Shown here piece after piece: positions 34,922-43,990 of a DNA stretch of 64,000 nucleotides. The notes below the pieces were generated by a model that ran no database searches, had not been told where the DNA came from, and saw only the letters and a list, made by a program, of their open reading frames with translations. The position numbers and the translations under genes are program-made. Within the stretch, counting starts at the first letter, position 1. Each line of letters starts with the position of its first letter. This stretch comes from Bacillota bacterium (GTDB lineage: Bacteria; Bacillota; Clostridia; Acetivibrionales; DSM-1351), in NCBI GenBank assembly GCA_023441625.1, contig JAEZOA010000136.1, positions 1-64,000 on the forward strand, read 5' to 3'.

Positions 34922-37195
34922 ATGTCTAGTCTAAGTAATGCTACAACATTTGAGACTGTTGGGATCTGGTGTGTGCTCTTAATTGCTTTTTTAGGATTGG
35001 GTTATGCCTTACTACTTCGGCGTCAAGTATTGAAGTATGACAAAGGAACTGAACAAATGCAAGTAATTTGGAGTTCAATTAAAGGTGGTGCTGATGCCTA
35101 TCTACGTCGTCAGCTCAAATCAATTCTGCCTCTTATTGCTATTCTCACCGTACTTCTATTTTTCTCTGTTTACATAGTGCCTCCAAGTGATGAGGCAATG
35201 AAAAGATTTTCCAACCTTAGTGAAGATACAGTAAAGCTGGTTATTGGTTTTGCGAGAGCAATTGCTTTTATAATGGGCGCAGTCTTCTCTCTTATTGTTG
35301 GACAGTTTGGAATGAGAATGGCTGTTGAAGGCAATGTTCGTGTAGCATCAGCTTCTAGAAGGAGTTTTGGTGAGTCTTTAAAAATTGCATACCGTACAGG
35401 AACAATCACTGGTATGCTTACAGATGGTTTAGGACTCTTAGGTGGAACTGCTATTTTCATTGTGTTAGGAGTTGCAGCACCTGATGCTTTATTAGGTTTT
35501 GGTTTCGGTGGTACTTTGTTAGCGTTGTTTATGAGAGTTGGTGGCGGTATATATACAAAAGCTGCTGACGTAGGTGCCGACTTAGTAGGAAAAGTTGAGG
35601 CCGGAATACCTGAGGATGACCCACGAAATGCTGCTGTTATTGCAGATTTAGTTGGTGATAATGTAGGCGATTGTGCTGGAATGGCCGCTGATATATTTGA
35701 ATCCTATGAGGTTACAATTGTATCAGGATTGATTCTAGGTCTCTCATTATATGCCGCAACAGGTGAATTGAAGTGGATAATATTCCCTCTCCTTGTTAGA
35801 GGAATTGGTGTTCTTTCATCAATAATTGGTACATATTTAGTTAAGGGTTCTAAAAAAGGAAATGCTCTAAGCTCCATAAATAGAGGATTCTATACCTCAG
35901 CTGCCATTAGCTTAGCCTCCTTTGCGCTATTAGCTGCATTTTATATGAATGAATGGAAAGCCTTCCTTTCAGTATCAGTTGGTATATTACTTGCAGTGGC
36001 TTTAGATGAAGTAACCAAGCATTTTACCGATACAGAACACAGGCCTGTAAAGGATATTGCATCCTCTTCAAAATCGGGTTCGGCAACGTTAATTTTAAGA
36101 GGAATAGCAGAAGGCTTTGAAAGTGCAGTTTGGCAAACAATAGTTATCGCTGTGACAATTATGAGCTCAATTGTAATTTACTGGGGACAAGATGTTCATT
36201 TTATACTATATGGTGTCGCAATGACTGGTATAGGTATGTTAACTCTTACTGGTAACAATGTAGCTATGGATTCCTTCGGGCCAATTGCTGACAATGCAAA
36301 TGGAATTGCAGAGCTTGCAGGTCTGGATAAAGATTCTAGAAAAGTGCTTGATAAGCTGGATGCTACTGGTAACACAACAAAAGCAATTACAAAAGGTGTA
36401 GCTATTGGCTCAGCTGTAATAGCAGCAGTTTCATTATTTGGGTCCTACCTCACTGATGTTTCAAAAATTCAATTAGGAATGGGAACAAGTGAAACGCTCT
36501 TTGATACAGGTATTAGAATTTCAAGTCCAACTGTATTTGTTGGACTGTTAATAGGTGCTTGTATTCCATGGCTGTTCTCTTCTCTTATTATTAATGCTGT
36601 AACTAGAGCAGCATCACTTATTGTTAATGAGGTTCGTAGACAATTTAAAATACCTGGCTTGCTTCAAGGCATTGTTAAACCAGATTATCAAAAAGCAGTT
36701 GATATATGTACTGTTGCAGCCCAAAGAGAATTATTAGGCTTAGCAATAATAGCTGTTATTTCTCCATTAATAGTCGGCATAGCCTTAGGTGTTGAAGCGT
36801 TAGGTGGCTTTCTTGGTGGAGTAATTGTTTCGGGACAGCTTTTAGCAGTATTTATGGCAACCTCTGGTGGAGCTTGGGATAATGCAAAGAAAACAATAGA
36901 AGATGGTGCTCATGGCGGAAAGGGTTCAGAATGTCATAAGGCAGCTGTTGTTGGGGATACTGTCGGTGACCCATTAAAAGACACTGCAGGCCCCGCACTT
37001 AACCCAATGATTAAGGTAATAAACCTCGTTTCACTTTTAGCTGCCCCTGTTCTTATACAATATAAGAGTACAGACCCAGGAATGATAGCTGCGCTGGCAG
37101 TTTGTTCAGTATTAATTATCGGCGCAATAGTATATTCAAAGATGGGTGGCTTCAAAAGGGCAAAACGAGTTAATAGTAATAATGTCGATGAGTAA
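34922..37195 (+). CDS. hppA: Membrane-bound proton-pumping pyrophosphatase
   Basis: 757 aa polytopic ion pump (about 16 spans) that hydrolyses pyrophosphate to drive H+ out. The catalytic signature is intact: DVGADLVGKVEAGIPEDDPR, then DNVGDCAGMAADIFE, and late acidic motifs GDTVGDPLKDTAGP. In GNTTKAITKG the Lys, with Thr three residues on, marks the K+-independent subclass (K+-dependent enzymes have Ala there). That subclass contains H+ pumps, while Na+ pumps are K+-dependent, so I infer a H+-PPase. This saves energy in anaerobes using PPi. It is monocistronic with a strong terminator. Confidence 0.96.
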   Translation: MSSLSNATTFETVGIWCVLLIAFLGLGYALLLRRQVLKYDKGTEQMQVIWSSIKGGADAYLRRQLKSILPLIAILTVLLFFSVYIVPPSDEAMKRFSNLSEDTVKLVIGFARAIAFIMGAVFSLIVGQFGMRMAVEGNVRVASASRRSFGESLKIAYRTGTITGMLTDGLGLLGGTAIFIVLGVAAPDALLGFGFGGTLLALFMRVGGGIYTKAADVGADLVGKVEAGIPEDDPRNAAVIADLVGDNVGDCAGMAADIFESYEVTIVSGLILGLSLYAATGELKWIIFPLLVRGIGVLSSIIGTYLVKGSKKGNALSSINRGFYTSAAISLASFALLAAFYMNEWKAFLSVSVGILLAVALDEVTKHFTDTEHRPVKDIASSSKSGSATLILRGIAEGFESAVWQTIVIAVTIMSSIVIYWGQDVHFILYGVAMTGIGMLTLTGNNVAMDSFGPIADNANGIAELAGLDKDSRKVLDKLDATGNTTKAITKGVAIGSAVIAAVSLFGSYLTDVSKIQLGMGTSETLFDTGIRISSPTVFVGLLIGACIPWLFSSLIINAVTRAASLIVNEVRRQFKIPGLLQGIVKPDYQKAVDICTVAAQRELLGLAIIAVISPLIVGIALGVEALGGFLGGVIVSGQLLAVFMATSGGAWDNAKKTIEDGAHGGKGSECHKAAVVGDTVGDPLKDTAGPALNPMIKVINLVSLLAAPVLIQYKSTDPGMIAALAVCSVLIIGAIVYSKMGGFKRAKRVNSNNVDE

Positions 37196-37208
37196 GTAGA
37201 AAACTTAT

Positions 37209-37251
37209 TAAAAATCCCCATTTTGAGTACAAAATCAAAATGGGGATTTTT
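37209..37251 (+). terminator. Terminator after hppA
   Basis: AAAAATCCCCATTTTGA pairs with TCAAAATGGGGATTTTT around an eight-base loop, 13 bases past the hppA stop; the closing arm provides the T-run. Confidence 0.93.
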
Positions 37252-37303
37252 GTAGTTGTAAAAACAATATCTTTAATTATTAAAGAATTTTATTCTGCTC
37301 ACC

Positions 37304-37331
37304 TTGACATTTCAACTCACTATTTTATACT
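37304..37331 (+). promoter_or_regulatory. Promoter of the Lrp/AsnC gene
   Basis: TTGACA (37304-37309), 16 bases, TATACT (37326-37331), about 65 bases before the start codon. Confidence 0.6.
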
Positions 37332-37398
37332 ATTATTGTAATTCAGAATATTATTCTTGGTATTTATATTATAGAAATCTAAAAATGGAGTGTGAAAT

Positions 37399-37890
37399 AT
37401 GTCACTAATATTTGATGAACTTGATAAACAGATAATTGATATATTACAGGCTGACCCTGTAATATCAAATAAAGATTTATCTGAAAGAGTGGGTCTATCC
37501 CCATCTGCATGTTTAAGCCGTACAAAACGTCTTAAAGAAATTGGTGTGATTAAAAAATTTGCTGCAATTATAGACGAAAAAATGTTAGGTTATGAAGTAA
37601 TAGCATATACTTTTATAACCTTGTCACCTCATAATAGGGATATTACTAATGCTTTTCTGTCCAACATTGAAAAGACACCACAGATATTAGAATGCTATAA
37701 TATAAGTGGAAGCTGGGATTATCTTATAAAAATTGTAGCTCATAATCTTGTAGATTGCCGTGATTTTCTAATTGATACACTTTTGGCTTTCCCTGGTGTA
37801 CATAAAATCGAGACAAGTATGGTGCTAAGTACTGATAAGCAGAGCTTCTGTTTGCCATTCGAAGCAAGCGAATCAAAAACTGAAGTTTAA
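37399..37890 (+). CDS. Lrp/AsnC-family transcriptional regulator
   Basis: 163 aa. An N-terminal helix-turn-helix (DKQIIDILQADPVISNKDLS, then VGLSPSACLSRTKRLKEIGVI) is followed by an RAM/AsnC ligand domain (about 70-150, ILECYNISGSWDYLIKIVA). Such proteins form octamers that sense amino acids. GGAGTG precedes the ATG. It is followed after 104 bases by rqcH and, further on, an aminotransferase on the same strand; control of that aminotransferase would make sense but is inference. Confidence 0.93.
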   Translation: MSLIFDELDKQIIDILQADPVISNKDLSERVGLSPSACLSRTKRLKEIGVIKKFAAIIDEKMLGYEVIAYTFITLSPHNRDITNAFLSNIEKTPQILECYNISGSWDYLIKIVAHNLVDCRDFLIDTLLAFPGVHKIETSMVLSTDKQSFCLPFEASESKTEV

Positions 37891-37994
37891 TCTAATTTAT
37901 GAAATTGCCTAGGCTATTGGATACTAAAATGATATAATTAAATAATTACAGGTTTTTTCAAAATTAGCTTAAAGAAACAGGAGTTCTAATTAAA

Positions 37995-39752
37995 ATGCCA
38001 TTTGATGGAATTGTCACAAAATGTATTGTAAACGAATTAAACCTAATACTTTCTGGTGGAAGAATTGAAAAGGTATTTCAGCCAGAGACTGATGAAATTG
38101 TTATGCTTATTCGCTCAAAGGGTCAGAATTACAGGCTGGTAGCTAGTGCAAACGCTAACTATCCTCGCCTTCATATAACTTCTGCACAAAAGGAGAATCC
38201 TAAAACTCCCCCTGTATTTTGTATGCTAATGCGTAAACATATCGCAGGCGGAAAACTGCTAGATATAAGCTTTCATGATTATGAGAGAGTTATTTCTATA
38301 CATGTAGAATCAGTTAATGAGCTTGGGGACTTATCTGTAAAAAAACTTGTGGTAGAAATAATGGGAAAGCATAGTAATATTATCTTACTTAATAGTGAGG
38401 ATAAAATCATCGACGCTGTAAAACATATAGATAATGATATTAGTAGTGTTAGAGAGATTATGCCTGCGAGGCAGTACATCCTCCCTCCTCCTCAAAATAA
38501 ACAATTACCCGAAAATGTCTCACCTTCAAACCTTGTAAATAAAGAGGATACTGATTCTAAACACATCGAGGGGTTATTATTAAACTCTGTAAAGGGTTTC
38601 AGCCCTTATACCTGTAGAGATATTTGTGCAAACGCAGGAGTTGCCTCAAAAACCCCTGTAACCGAATTACTAAACACTGACAAGGTCAATATTATTTCGG
38701 CTTTGAGTAATTACTTAGATAAGATAAAAACTAATTCTTTTGAACCTTGTCTAATATATGAGGACAAAAATTTCTTGCGTCCAATTGATTTTTACTGTTT
38801 TAGACCTTTACGTTCACCATACGTTCAGGAATATGAACTACTTTCTAATGCACTTGATGATTTCTATTCTCGAAGAGATACCACTGAAAGACTTGGTCAG
38901 AAAAAAGGTGATGTAGTAAAAGTAGTGAAAAATGGTATAGAACGTTGCGAAAAGAAGGTATCTATTTTTACTGACAAGCTAAGGGATGTTGCCGATAGAG
39001 AGAAGCTAAAACTTTTTGGTGAACTAATTACAGCAAATATTTACTGTATTCCCACTGGAGCTAAGTCTGTACGAGTGCTTAATTATTACAGTGAAAATGA
39101 AGAATATATCGACATACCTTTAAATGAATATAGATCAGCTCAAGACAATGCCCAAAGATATTTCAAGCAGTTTTCTAAAGCTAAAAGTACACATATCAAT
39201 GTAACTCAACAGCTTCAGGATACTCTTTCAGAGCTACAATATCTTGAGAGTGTTAAAATAATGCTTGAGAATTGCAGTTCTAAACAGGAAATTGATGAAA
39301 TCAGGCAGGAACTAATAGATCAGGGCTATATGAAATCCTCTGTAAGGAATTCTAAAAAAAAGTTGGACAAGCCTTCCCCTCCTTTAGAATTTGTTTCAAG
39401 TGATGGTTTTCAAATATTAGTTGGAAAAAACAATAGACAAAATGATCTCTTAACACTAAAAACTGCTGGGTCATATGATTTGTGGCTCCATACAAAAAAT
39501 ATTCCTGGCTCACATGTAATTATCAGGACTGAACGTCGAGAAGTTACAAACGCAACTCTTGTAGAGGCAGCAATTTTAGCAGCCTATCACAGTAGTGCAA
39601 AAATGTCGTACAATGTTCCTGTTGACTACACTATAGTAAAAAATGTAAAAAAGCCAAGCGGTGCAAAGCCCGGTATGGTTATATATGAAAACTTTAAAAC
39701 TATAAATGTTACACCTGATGAGAATAAAGTGATTGCAATTAAAGCAAGGTAA
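37995..39752 (+). CDS. rqcH: RqcH / NFACT ribosome-quality-control protein
   Basis: 585 aa homologue of RqcH (Rqc2/NEMF; formerly FbpA, fibronectin-binding). It binds peptidyl-tRNA on split 50S subunits and recruits tRNA-Ala to add alanine tails that mark stalled products for degradation. The NFACT-N domain (MPFDGIVTKCIVNEL to about 150, with FCMLMRKHIAGGKL), helix-hairpin and coiled-coil region (about 180-440), and NFACT-R domain (FQILVGKNNRQNDLLTLKTA, DLWLHTKNIPGSHVII) are complete. AGGAG precedes the ATG at a longer spacing. Monocistronic or co-transcribed with the aminotransferase. Confidence 0.94.
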   Translation: MPFDGIVTKCIVNELNLILSGGRIEKVFQPETDEIVMLIRSKGQNYRLVASANANYPRLHITSAQKENPKTPPVFCMLMRKHIAGGKLLDISFHDYERVISIHVESVNELGDLSVKKLVVEIMGKHSNIILLNSEDKIIDAVKHIDNDISSVREIMPARQYILPPPQNKQLPENVSPSNLVNKEDTDSKHIEGLLLNSVKGFSPYTCRDICANAGVASKTPVTELLNTDKVNIISALSNYLDKIKTNSFEPCLIYEDKNFLRPIDFYCFRPLRSPYVQEYELLSNALDDFYSRRDTTERLGQKKGDVVKVVKNGIERCEKKVSIFTDKLRDVADREKLKLFGELITANIYCIPTGAKSVRVLNYYSENEEYIDIPLNEYRSAQDNAQRYFKQFSKAKSTHINVTQQLQDTLSELQYLESVKIMLENCSSKQEIDEIRQELIDQGYMKSSVRNSKKKLDKPSPPLEFVSSDGFQILVGKNNRQNDLLTLKTAGSYDLWLHTKNIPGSHVIIRTERREVTNATLVEAAILAAYHSSAKMSYNVPVDYTIVKNVKKPSGAKPGMVIYENFKTINVTPDENKVIAIKAR

Positions 39753-39808
39753 TCCATAGAAATTAAATATTTATAAAATTATTTATATATAGATAGGAGA
39801 ATTAGTCC

Positions 39809-40987
39809 ATGATATCAGAGAAAATTAGCAACAACATAAAAAACTCGTCAATGATAAGGGCCATGTTTGAAGAAGGCGAAAAATTAAAAAAACTATATGG
39901 GGCTGATAAGGTTTATGACTTTTCACTTGGAAATCCTGACCCAGAACCACCAGCTGAAGTTAAGACCGCACTTCGTGAACTTGCAAATTGTGATGATTTA
40001 AAGATGCATGCATACATGAACAATGCTGGCTATCCTGAAGTAAGAGAAACCATAGCTCACAAAATAAATAAAGAAACAGGTTTAAATTTGAGCTACGATA
40101 ATGTAGTTATGACTGTTGGGGCTGGAGGAGCTTTGAATGTTGTATTAAAAACTCTTCTAAATCCAGGTGAAGAAGTTATTGTTTTCGCTCCATTTTTTGT
40201 TGAGTATACTTCTTATATTGACAATCACGGTGGACGAATTAAAATTCTTGATACTGACCACAGTACATTTTTACCTGATCCTGAGCTTTTAAGGGCAAAT
40301 ATTACTGCAAACACAAAAGCGGTTCTTATTAATACACCTAACAATCCTACTGGTGTTGTTTACGGAGAAGATATTTTAAGAAATATTGCAAAGGTATTAG
40401 AAGAAAAAGGCAAAGAATACGGTCATATTATATATATAATATCTGATGAGCCATATAGAAAGTTAGCCTATGACGTAACTGTACCAAATATTTTAACGAT
40501 ATACAAAAATGCAATTATGATTGATTGCTTTAGCAAATCACTTTCTTTACCAGGTGAACGTATGGGCTATATTGCTACAAATCCAGTTGCAGATGATGTT
40601 AAGATTTTAATGAGTGGTCTGATATATTGCAATAGAGTATTAGGCTTTGTAAATGCACCTGCACATTTCCAAAAAGTAATTGCAAAAGCAATTGATTCAT
40701 CAGTAGATATAAACATTTATAAAGAAAGAAGAGACTTACTTTATAATAACCTTATCAAATTTGGTTATGAATGTGTAAAGCCGGAGGGAGCTTTCTATCT
40801 TTTCCCCAAGGCTTTAATCCAAGATGATGTAGAATTTAAAAACAGAGCAAAAAAGTATAATCTTCTTATAGTTCCAGGCTCTGGCTTTGGATGCCCAGGC
40901 TATTTCAGACTAGCGTACTGCTGTAGCCTCGAGACTATTCAAAATTCATTGCCAGCATTTGAGGCATTAGCTAAGGAATTTAAGTAA
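39809..40987 (+). CDS. PLP-dependent class I/II aminotransferase
   Basis: 392 aa fold-type I aminotransferase. Landmarks: DFSLGNPDPEPP near the N-terminus, YMNNAGYPEVRETIA (substrate-loop region), NTPNNPTGVVY, ISDEPYRKL (Asp/Tyr that hold the cofactor), and the PLP Lys in DCFSKSLSLPGERMGYI; the C-terminal Arg is in FRLAYCC. It resembles aspartate/alanine-type AspB-like enzymes, but the substrate cannot be told from sequence alone. AGGAG lies before ATG 39809. It lies downstream of an Lrp-type regulator and ends at a bidirectional terminator. Confidence 0.93.
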   Translation: MISEKISNNIKNSSMIRAMFEEGEKLKKLYGADKVYDFSLGNPDPEPPAEVKTALRELANCDDLKMHAYMNNAGYPEVRETIAHKINKETGLNLSYDNVVMTVGAGGALNVVLKTLLNPGEEVIVFAPFFVEYTSYIDNHGGRIKILDTDHSTFLPDPELLRANITANTKAVLINTPNNPTGVVYGEDILRNIAKVLEEKGKEYGHIIYIISDEPYRKLAYDVTVPNILTIYKNAIMIDCFSKSLSLPGERMGYIATNPVADDVKILMSGLIYCNRVLGFVNAPAHFQKVIAKAIDSSVDINIYKERRDLLYNNLIKFGYECVKPEGAFYLFPKALIQDDVEFKNRAKKYNLLIVPGSGFGCPGYFRLAYCCSLETIQNSLPAFEALAKEFK

Positions 40988-41128
40988 CTATTAAACTTCC
41001 AACATAAAAAGTATATCGGTGCGGGAGACTTATCAATGATAAGCATGAACACCTACAATTTACAACTAGTTTACAATAAGAAGAGTAAAATAATTGTCCA
41101 CATGAATTAAGTTGGATGCATATTTCGT

Positions 41129-41175
41129 AAGCGGTTAATATCTCATCACATTGACAGATATTAACCGCTTTTTTA
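41129..41175. terminator. Bidirectional terminator
   Basis: AAGCGGTTAATATCT pairs perfectly with AGATATTAACCGCTT and is followed by TTTTTATT on the plus strand. It ends the aminotransferase unit and can also serve the convergent DUF362 gene, which stops at 41177. Confidence 0.9.
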
Positions 41176-41176
41176 T

Positions 41177-42076
41177 TCACCCTTTATCTACTGCCAAGCC
41201 ATCTCCATAAGCCCGCTGACTGAATATATTTTCTGCCTCAACTAAAGGTATTCCCTCAATCCTTATTTTTTCAATATCACTCTCGCCTATCTTCTTGTTA
41301 CTACATTCAAATAAATATCTTACCCCTTGAGGCTTGAAGCCCAATAATCTTGCAGCAACTGTATCAGTAGCAACAGGGTCGCATCCTGCTATTACTAACC
41401 CAGTATGTCTTGCAACACCCTTGGAAGGTCCTGTACCTATCATAGCTGGGCTTGCACTTACTATAGATAAATCAATAGGGATTTGTTCTGCTATGGCCGA
41501 TATAAAACCATGTAGCTCCCTATGTATTCCACAATCCTTTTTTGGATGTCCATGTTCCTGGGCAGGTGGCCAGCCAAGGGCAATATTTTTTATAGCAGCA
41601 GACATAGTGGCTTCTTCATGGTATTTTAACTGTGTAAATGAAATTAAAATGGTTACCTCTTGTAAAAGTTTATTTATATTAGTTGAAGTGACGATAGAAT
41701 GATTTAAATTAATCCTATTAAATGGTCCATAATTCAAATCAATAAATTCAACACCCTCATCAGCAATAATTTTTCCAAAGCCCACTGCCTCCATTACATC
41801 CTTTGTCTCTCCATCTGCGCTTCCTGTTGCTATAACTAATCTTCGAGGTTTTTTCTCCTTCACCAGCATTATGATTTGCTTAAGACTATCTGGACCAACG
41901 ACCGTTGCAGAGTTCGGATTTTGACTTTTTACCCAATTTGGAGTTATTACTACCACATCATTACTATTTATAGAAGAAGTCACCTGTAACAGTTCAATTG
42001 CTTCTTTTATAGCAATTGCCTCATTGTTATTTTGAGTAATTGCCACCTTTGTATTCATCCAACGTCTATGTCTCAT
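41177..42076 (-). CDS. DUF362-domain protein
   Basis: 299 aa from ATG 42076 (MRHRRWMNTKVAITQN); family alignment would also allow the ATG at 42058 (MNTKVAITQ). DUF362 proteins often accompany iron-sulfur enzymes; here no ferredoxin-type CxxCxxC cluster is present, so this is the short form. Conserved-looking stretches are VVITPNWVKSQNP, SFTQLKYHEEATMSAAIKNI, and GLVIAGCDPVATDTVAARLL, the last being the family's most typical motif. The role is unknown. The start codon lacks a close SD; GAGGAGG is 144 bases upstream across hairpin element C, which contains a dispersed repeat. Confidence 0.85.
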   Translation of the reverse strand: MRHRRWMNTKVAITQNNNEAIAIKEAIELLQVTSSINSNDVVVITPNWVKSQNPNSATVVGPDSLKQIIMLVKEKKPRRLVIATGSADGETKDVMEAVGFGKIIADEGVEFIDLNYGPFNRINLNHSIVTSTNINKLLQEVTILISFTQLKYHEEATMSAAIKNIALGWPPAQEHGHPKKDCGIHRELHGFISAIAEQIPIDLSIVSASPAMIGTGPSKGVARHTGLVIAGCDPVATDTVAARLLGFKPQGVRYLFECSNKKIGESDIEKIRIEGIPLVEAENIFSQRAYGDGLAVDKG

Positions 42077-42226
42077 ATACATGCCCATGCCCAGCATTTC
42101 CAACAAGAACATAAACAACGCAAGTTGGCAAGCCAACATTGCAAGTGTGCTCCAGCTTCGCTGGACGCACTGTTAATGAAATGTGCATTACCTTGACAGA
42201 AATGATTTGGGCTTGGATACCTCCTC
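42077..42226 (-). promoter_or_regulatory. SD-hairpin-start element C, with a repeat inside
   Basis: On the minus strand: GAGGAGG (42226-42220), UAUCCAA, GCCCA then CAUUUCUGUCA (42212-42192), a long insert containing a 65-bp repeat (42177-42113), GGAAAUGCUGGGCAUGGGC (42101-42083), six bases, start codon 42076. GCCCA pairs with UGGGC and CAUUUC with GAAAUG. The ends match element A, where CAUUUCUGUCA and GAAAUGCUGGGC also occur. Confidence 0.6.
42113..42177 (+). repeat. Dispersed repeat, copy 4 (65-bp long form)
   Basis: Identical over 65 bases to 42306-42370. The left part is the common ~38-bp family (AACGCAAGTTGGCAAGCCAA); the right part adds a hairpin TCCAGC-TTC-GCTGGA extended by GTGTG/CGCAC. 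It lies inside hairpin element C. Confidence 0.9.
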
Positions 42227-42305
42227 GTATTTATTTTTCATCACTCATATTCTTTCCAAAAAACAAACAAATAAACAATGACAAACCCAATAATTTTTTG
42301 TGCAA

Positions 42306-42370
42306 AAACAACGCAAGTTGGCAAGCCAACATTGCAAGTGTGCTCCAGCTTCGCTGGACGCACTGTTAAT
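42306..42370 (+). repeat. Dispersed repeat, copy 5 (65-bp long form)
   Basis: A perfect direct copy of 42113-42177, 193 bases away and in the same orientation. It abuts the terminator at 42371. The 128 bases between the two copies carry only the 5' arm of element C, its SD and AT-rich sequence. Confidence 0.9.
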
Positions 42371-42420
42371 AAAAATGGGTATGCTCCTTAAAAATAATTT
42401 TTAGGAACATACCCATTTTT
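42371..42420 (-). terminator. Terminator after the ABC cassette
   Basis: AAAAATGGGTATG...TCCTTAAAAA pairs with TTTTTAGGA...CATACCCATTTTT. On the minus strand it ends with TTTTTATT, 20 bases after the permease stop. Confidence 0.9.
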
Positions 42421-42439
42421 GAAAGTATAGACTTTATAA

Positions 42440-43990
42440 TTACTTAATATCCCTTCTATTGAAGGAATCAAGCCCGATATACACCATACAGATTACAAGT
42501 ATAGATGTATAGATTAGTGAAAAGGTAAGAGAATTATTCACAGCACCAGACATACTATTTGATACTTGACTTAATGAATCGTTTGAGAATATCTTTGATG
42601 TAAAGTCCAAGTTGTTAAAAGGAATAAATTTACGCCAATCTCCCTTTGTGAATTGCATTAATATTGTGTTTGCTGTACTTCCCACAAAATATACTCCTAT
42701 TGCTATAGCAACAGATGCAGCAGTGTTTCTTGTTATTGTTGAAAGCATAAGAGCAAATGTCATGTAAACTACTACAACAATAAAATCTGTAAACATTCTT
42801 GCTAATTGATAAAAATAGAAATTAATTTCATGGGCGACCCCATTCGAAGCATAAATATATGACTCACCTGAGTTAAACCCAAAAAAGATTCCATATACAA
42901 TTACAGAAAATATGTAGGCTATTAATGCAGCAATTATACCTATTGTTAAAAGTGAAAAATATTTGGCAGTGAAGATTTTCCATCGTTTTGTAGGGGAAAT
43001 AATTAATGACTTTATTGAGCCAGTTGACATTTCACTTGAAACACTTCCTCCTGCTAAGATCATTATCAGTATAACTACCATAAAAATACCTAAGCCTAAC
43101 ATTCCAGAAATTACTACAGACACTAAACCTCCTGTACTAGTATTATTTACATTAACTTTTCCAAGCTTATATTCAGTTACAGCAATATCGTTTTTTATAC
43201 TTTCGCGCATATCAGCAGTCAATGGTTTCTGAACTTGAGAATAATAATCAACATCATACATCAGCGAAAGTTTTCCATTCTCAATTTGGGAAATCATACT
43301 TTCTGCATTTACGTTATTTGATACTCCATTTACTACTTCTCCAGTCAAATTATATTTCAATCTTAAAGCATTTGATTCTAAATATATCTTCTTTTCTTCA
43401 TCAGAAAAGATGATATTTTTATTTATTTCACCATTCATAAAGGAAATATAATCTTCAAAGTCCTTATTTTTAATAATTTTTTCTAGTCTTGAAATATTAC
43501 TTAGAGCATCTTCTTTTTGCATTTTTTGCTCCTCAGTTAGGTTGGGCTCAAGATTTGATATCGATACAGTACTTAATCGGTTTACCATTTCTTTATTACT
43601 AAAGAGAATATAGGTAGCATTTGCACGATAACTATTGGAATCAATTAAAATGTCATTATCAATTGCAAACTGCAACATTTCTAATTGATTCTGAAGGCCT
43701 CTTTCTTCTTCTTCCAGAGATAAAAGCTCAACCTCCGAAGCAGTACCTTTTATTTCTTTAATCTCAGCTATCTGGTTTTTATAATCCTCCATCCTTATTT
43801 TCATATCTTCTTTTTGAACATCAATAGAATAATTGTTACTATCATAATTTGAGCTCATGGTCTGAGTAATTTTCATCAATCCACCAAACCCTATAATTAA
43901 TGCGACCATAACAGAAAGAATTACAATAACACTTACTTTTCTTGAAATCTTAATCATTTCATTTGTATATAAAGCAAAAAACTTACGCAA
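42440..43990 (-). CDS. ABC-2 type export permease
   Basis: 516 aa membrane component of an ABC exporter. One N-terminal span (about 18-40) is followed by a long outside region (about 45-285) with coiled-coil character (EIKEIKGTASEVELLSLEEE), then five spans (about 290-510) containing VSSEMSTGSIKSLIISPTKR, the loop typical of ABC2 permeases before the second span. The layout (large loop after span 1) is that of ABC2_membrane family 2/3 proteins. The substrate is unknown. It overlaps the ATPase gene by eight bases, so the two form one transporter. Confidence 0.9.
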   Translation of the reverse strand: MRKFFALYTNEMIKISRKVSVIVILSVMVALIIGFGGLMKITQTMSSNYDSNNYSIDVQKEDMKIRMEDYKNQIAEIKEIKGTASEVELLSLEEEERGLQNQLEMLQFAIDNDILIDSNSYRANATYILFSNKEMVNRLSTVSISNLEPNLTEEQKMQKEDALSNISRLEKIIKNKDFEDYISFMNGEINKNIIFSDEEKKIYLESNALRLKYNLTGEVVNGVSNNVNAESMISQIENGKLSLMYDVDYYSQVQKPLTADMRESIKNDIAVTEYKLGKVNVNNTSTGGLVSVVISGMLGLGIFMVVILIMILAGGSVSSEMSTGSIKSLIISPTKRWKIFTAKYFSLLTIGIIAALIAYIFSVIVYGIFFGFNSGESYIYASNGVAHEINFYFYQLARMFTDFIVVVVYMTFALMLSTITRNTAASVAIAIGVYFVGSTANTILMQFTKGDWRKFIPFNNLDFTSKIFSNDSLSQVSNSMSGAVNNSLTFSLIYTSILVICMVYIGLDSFNRRDIK

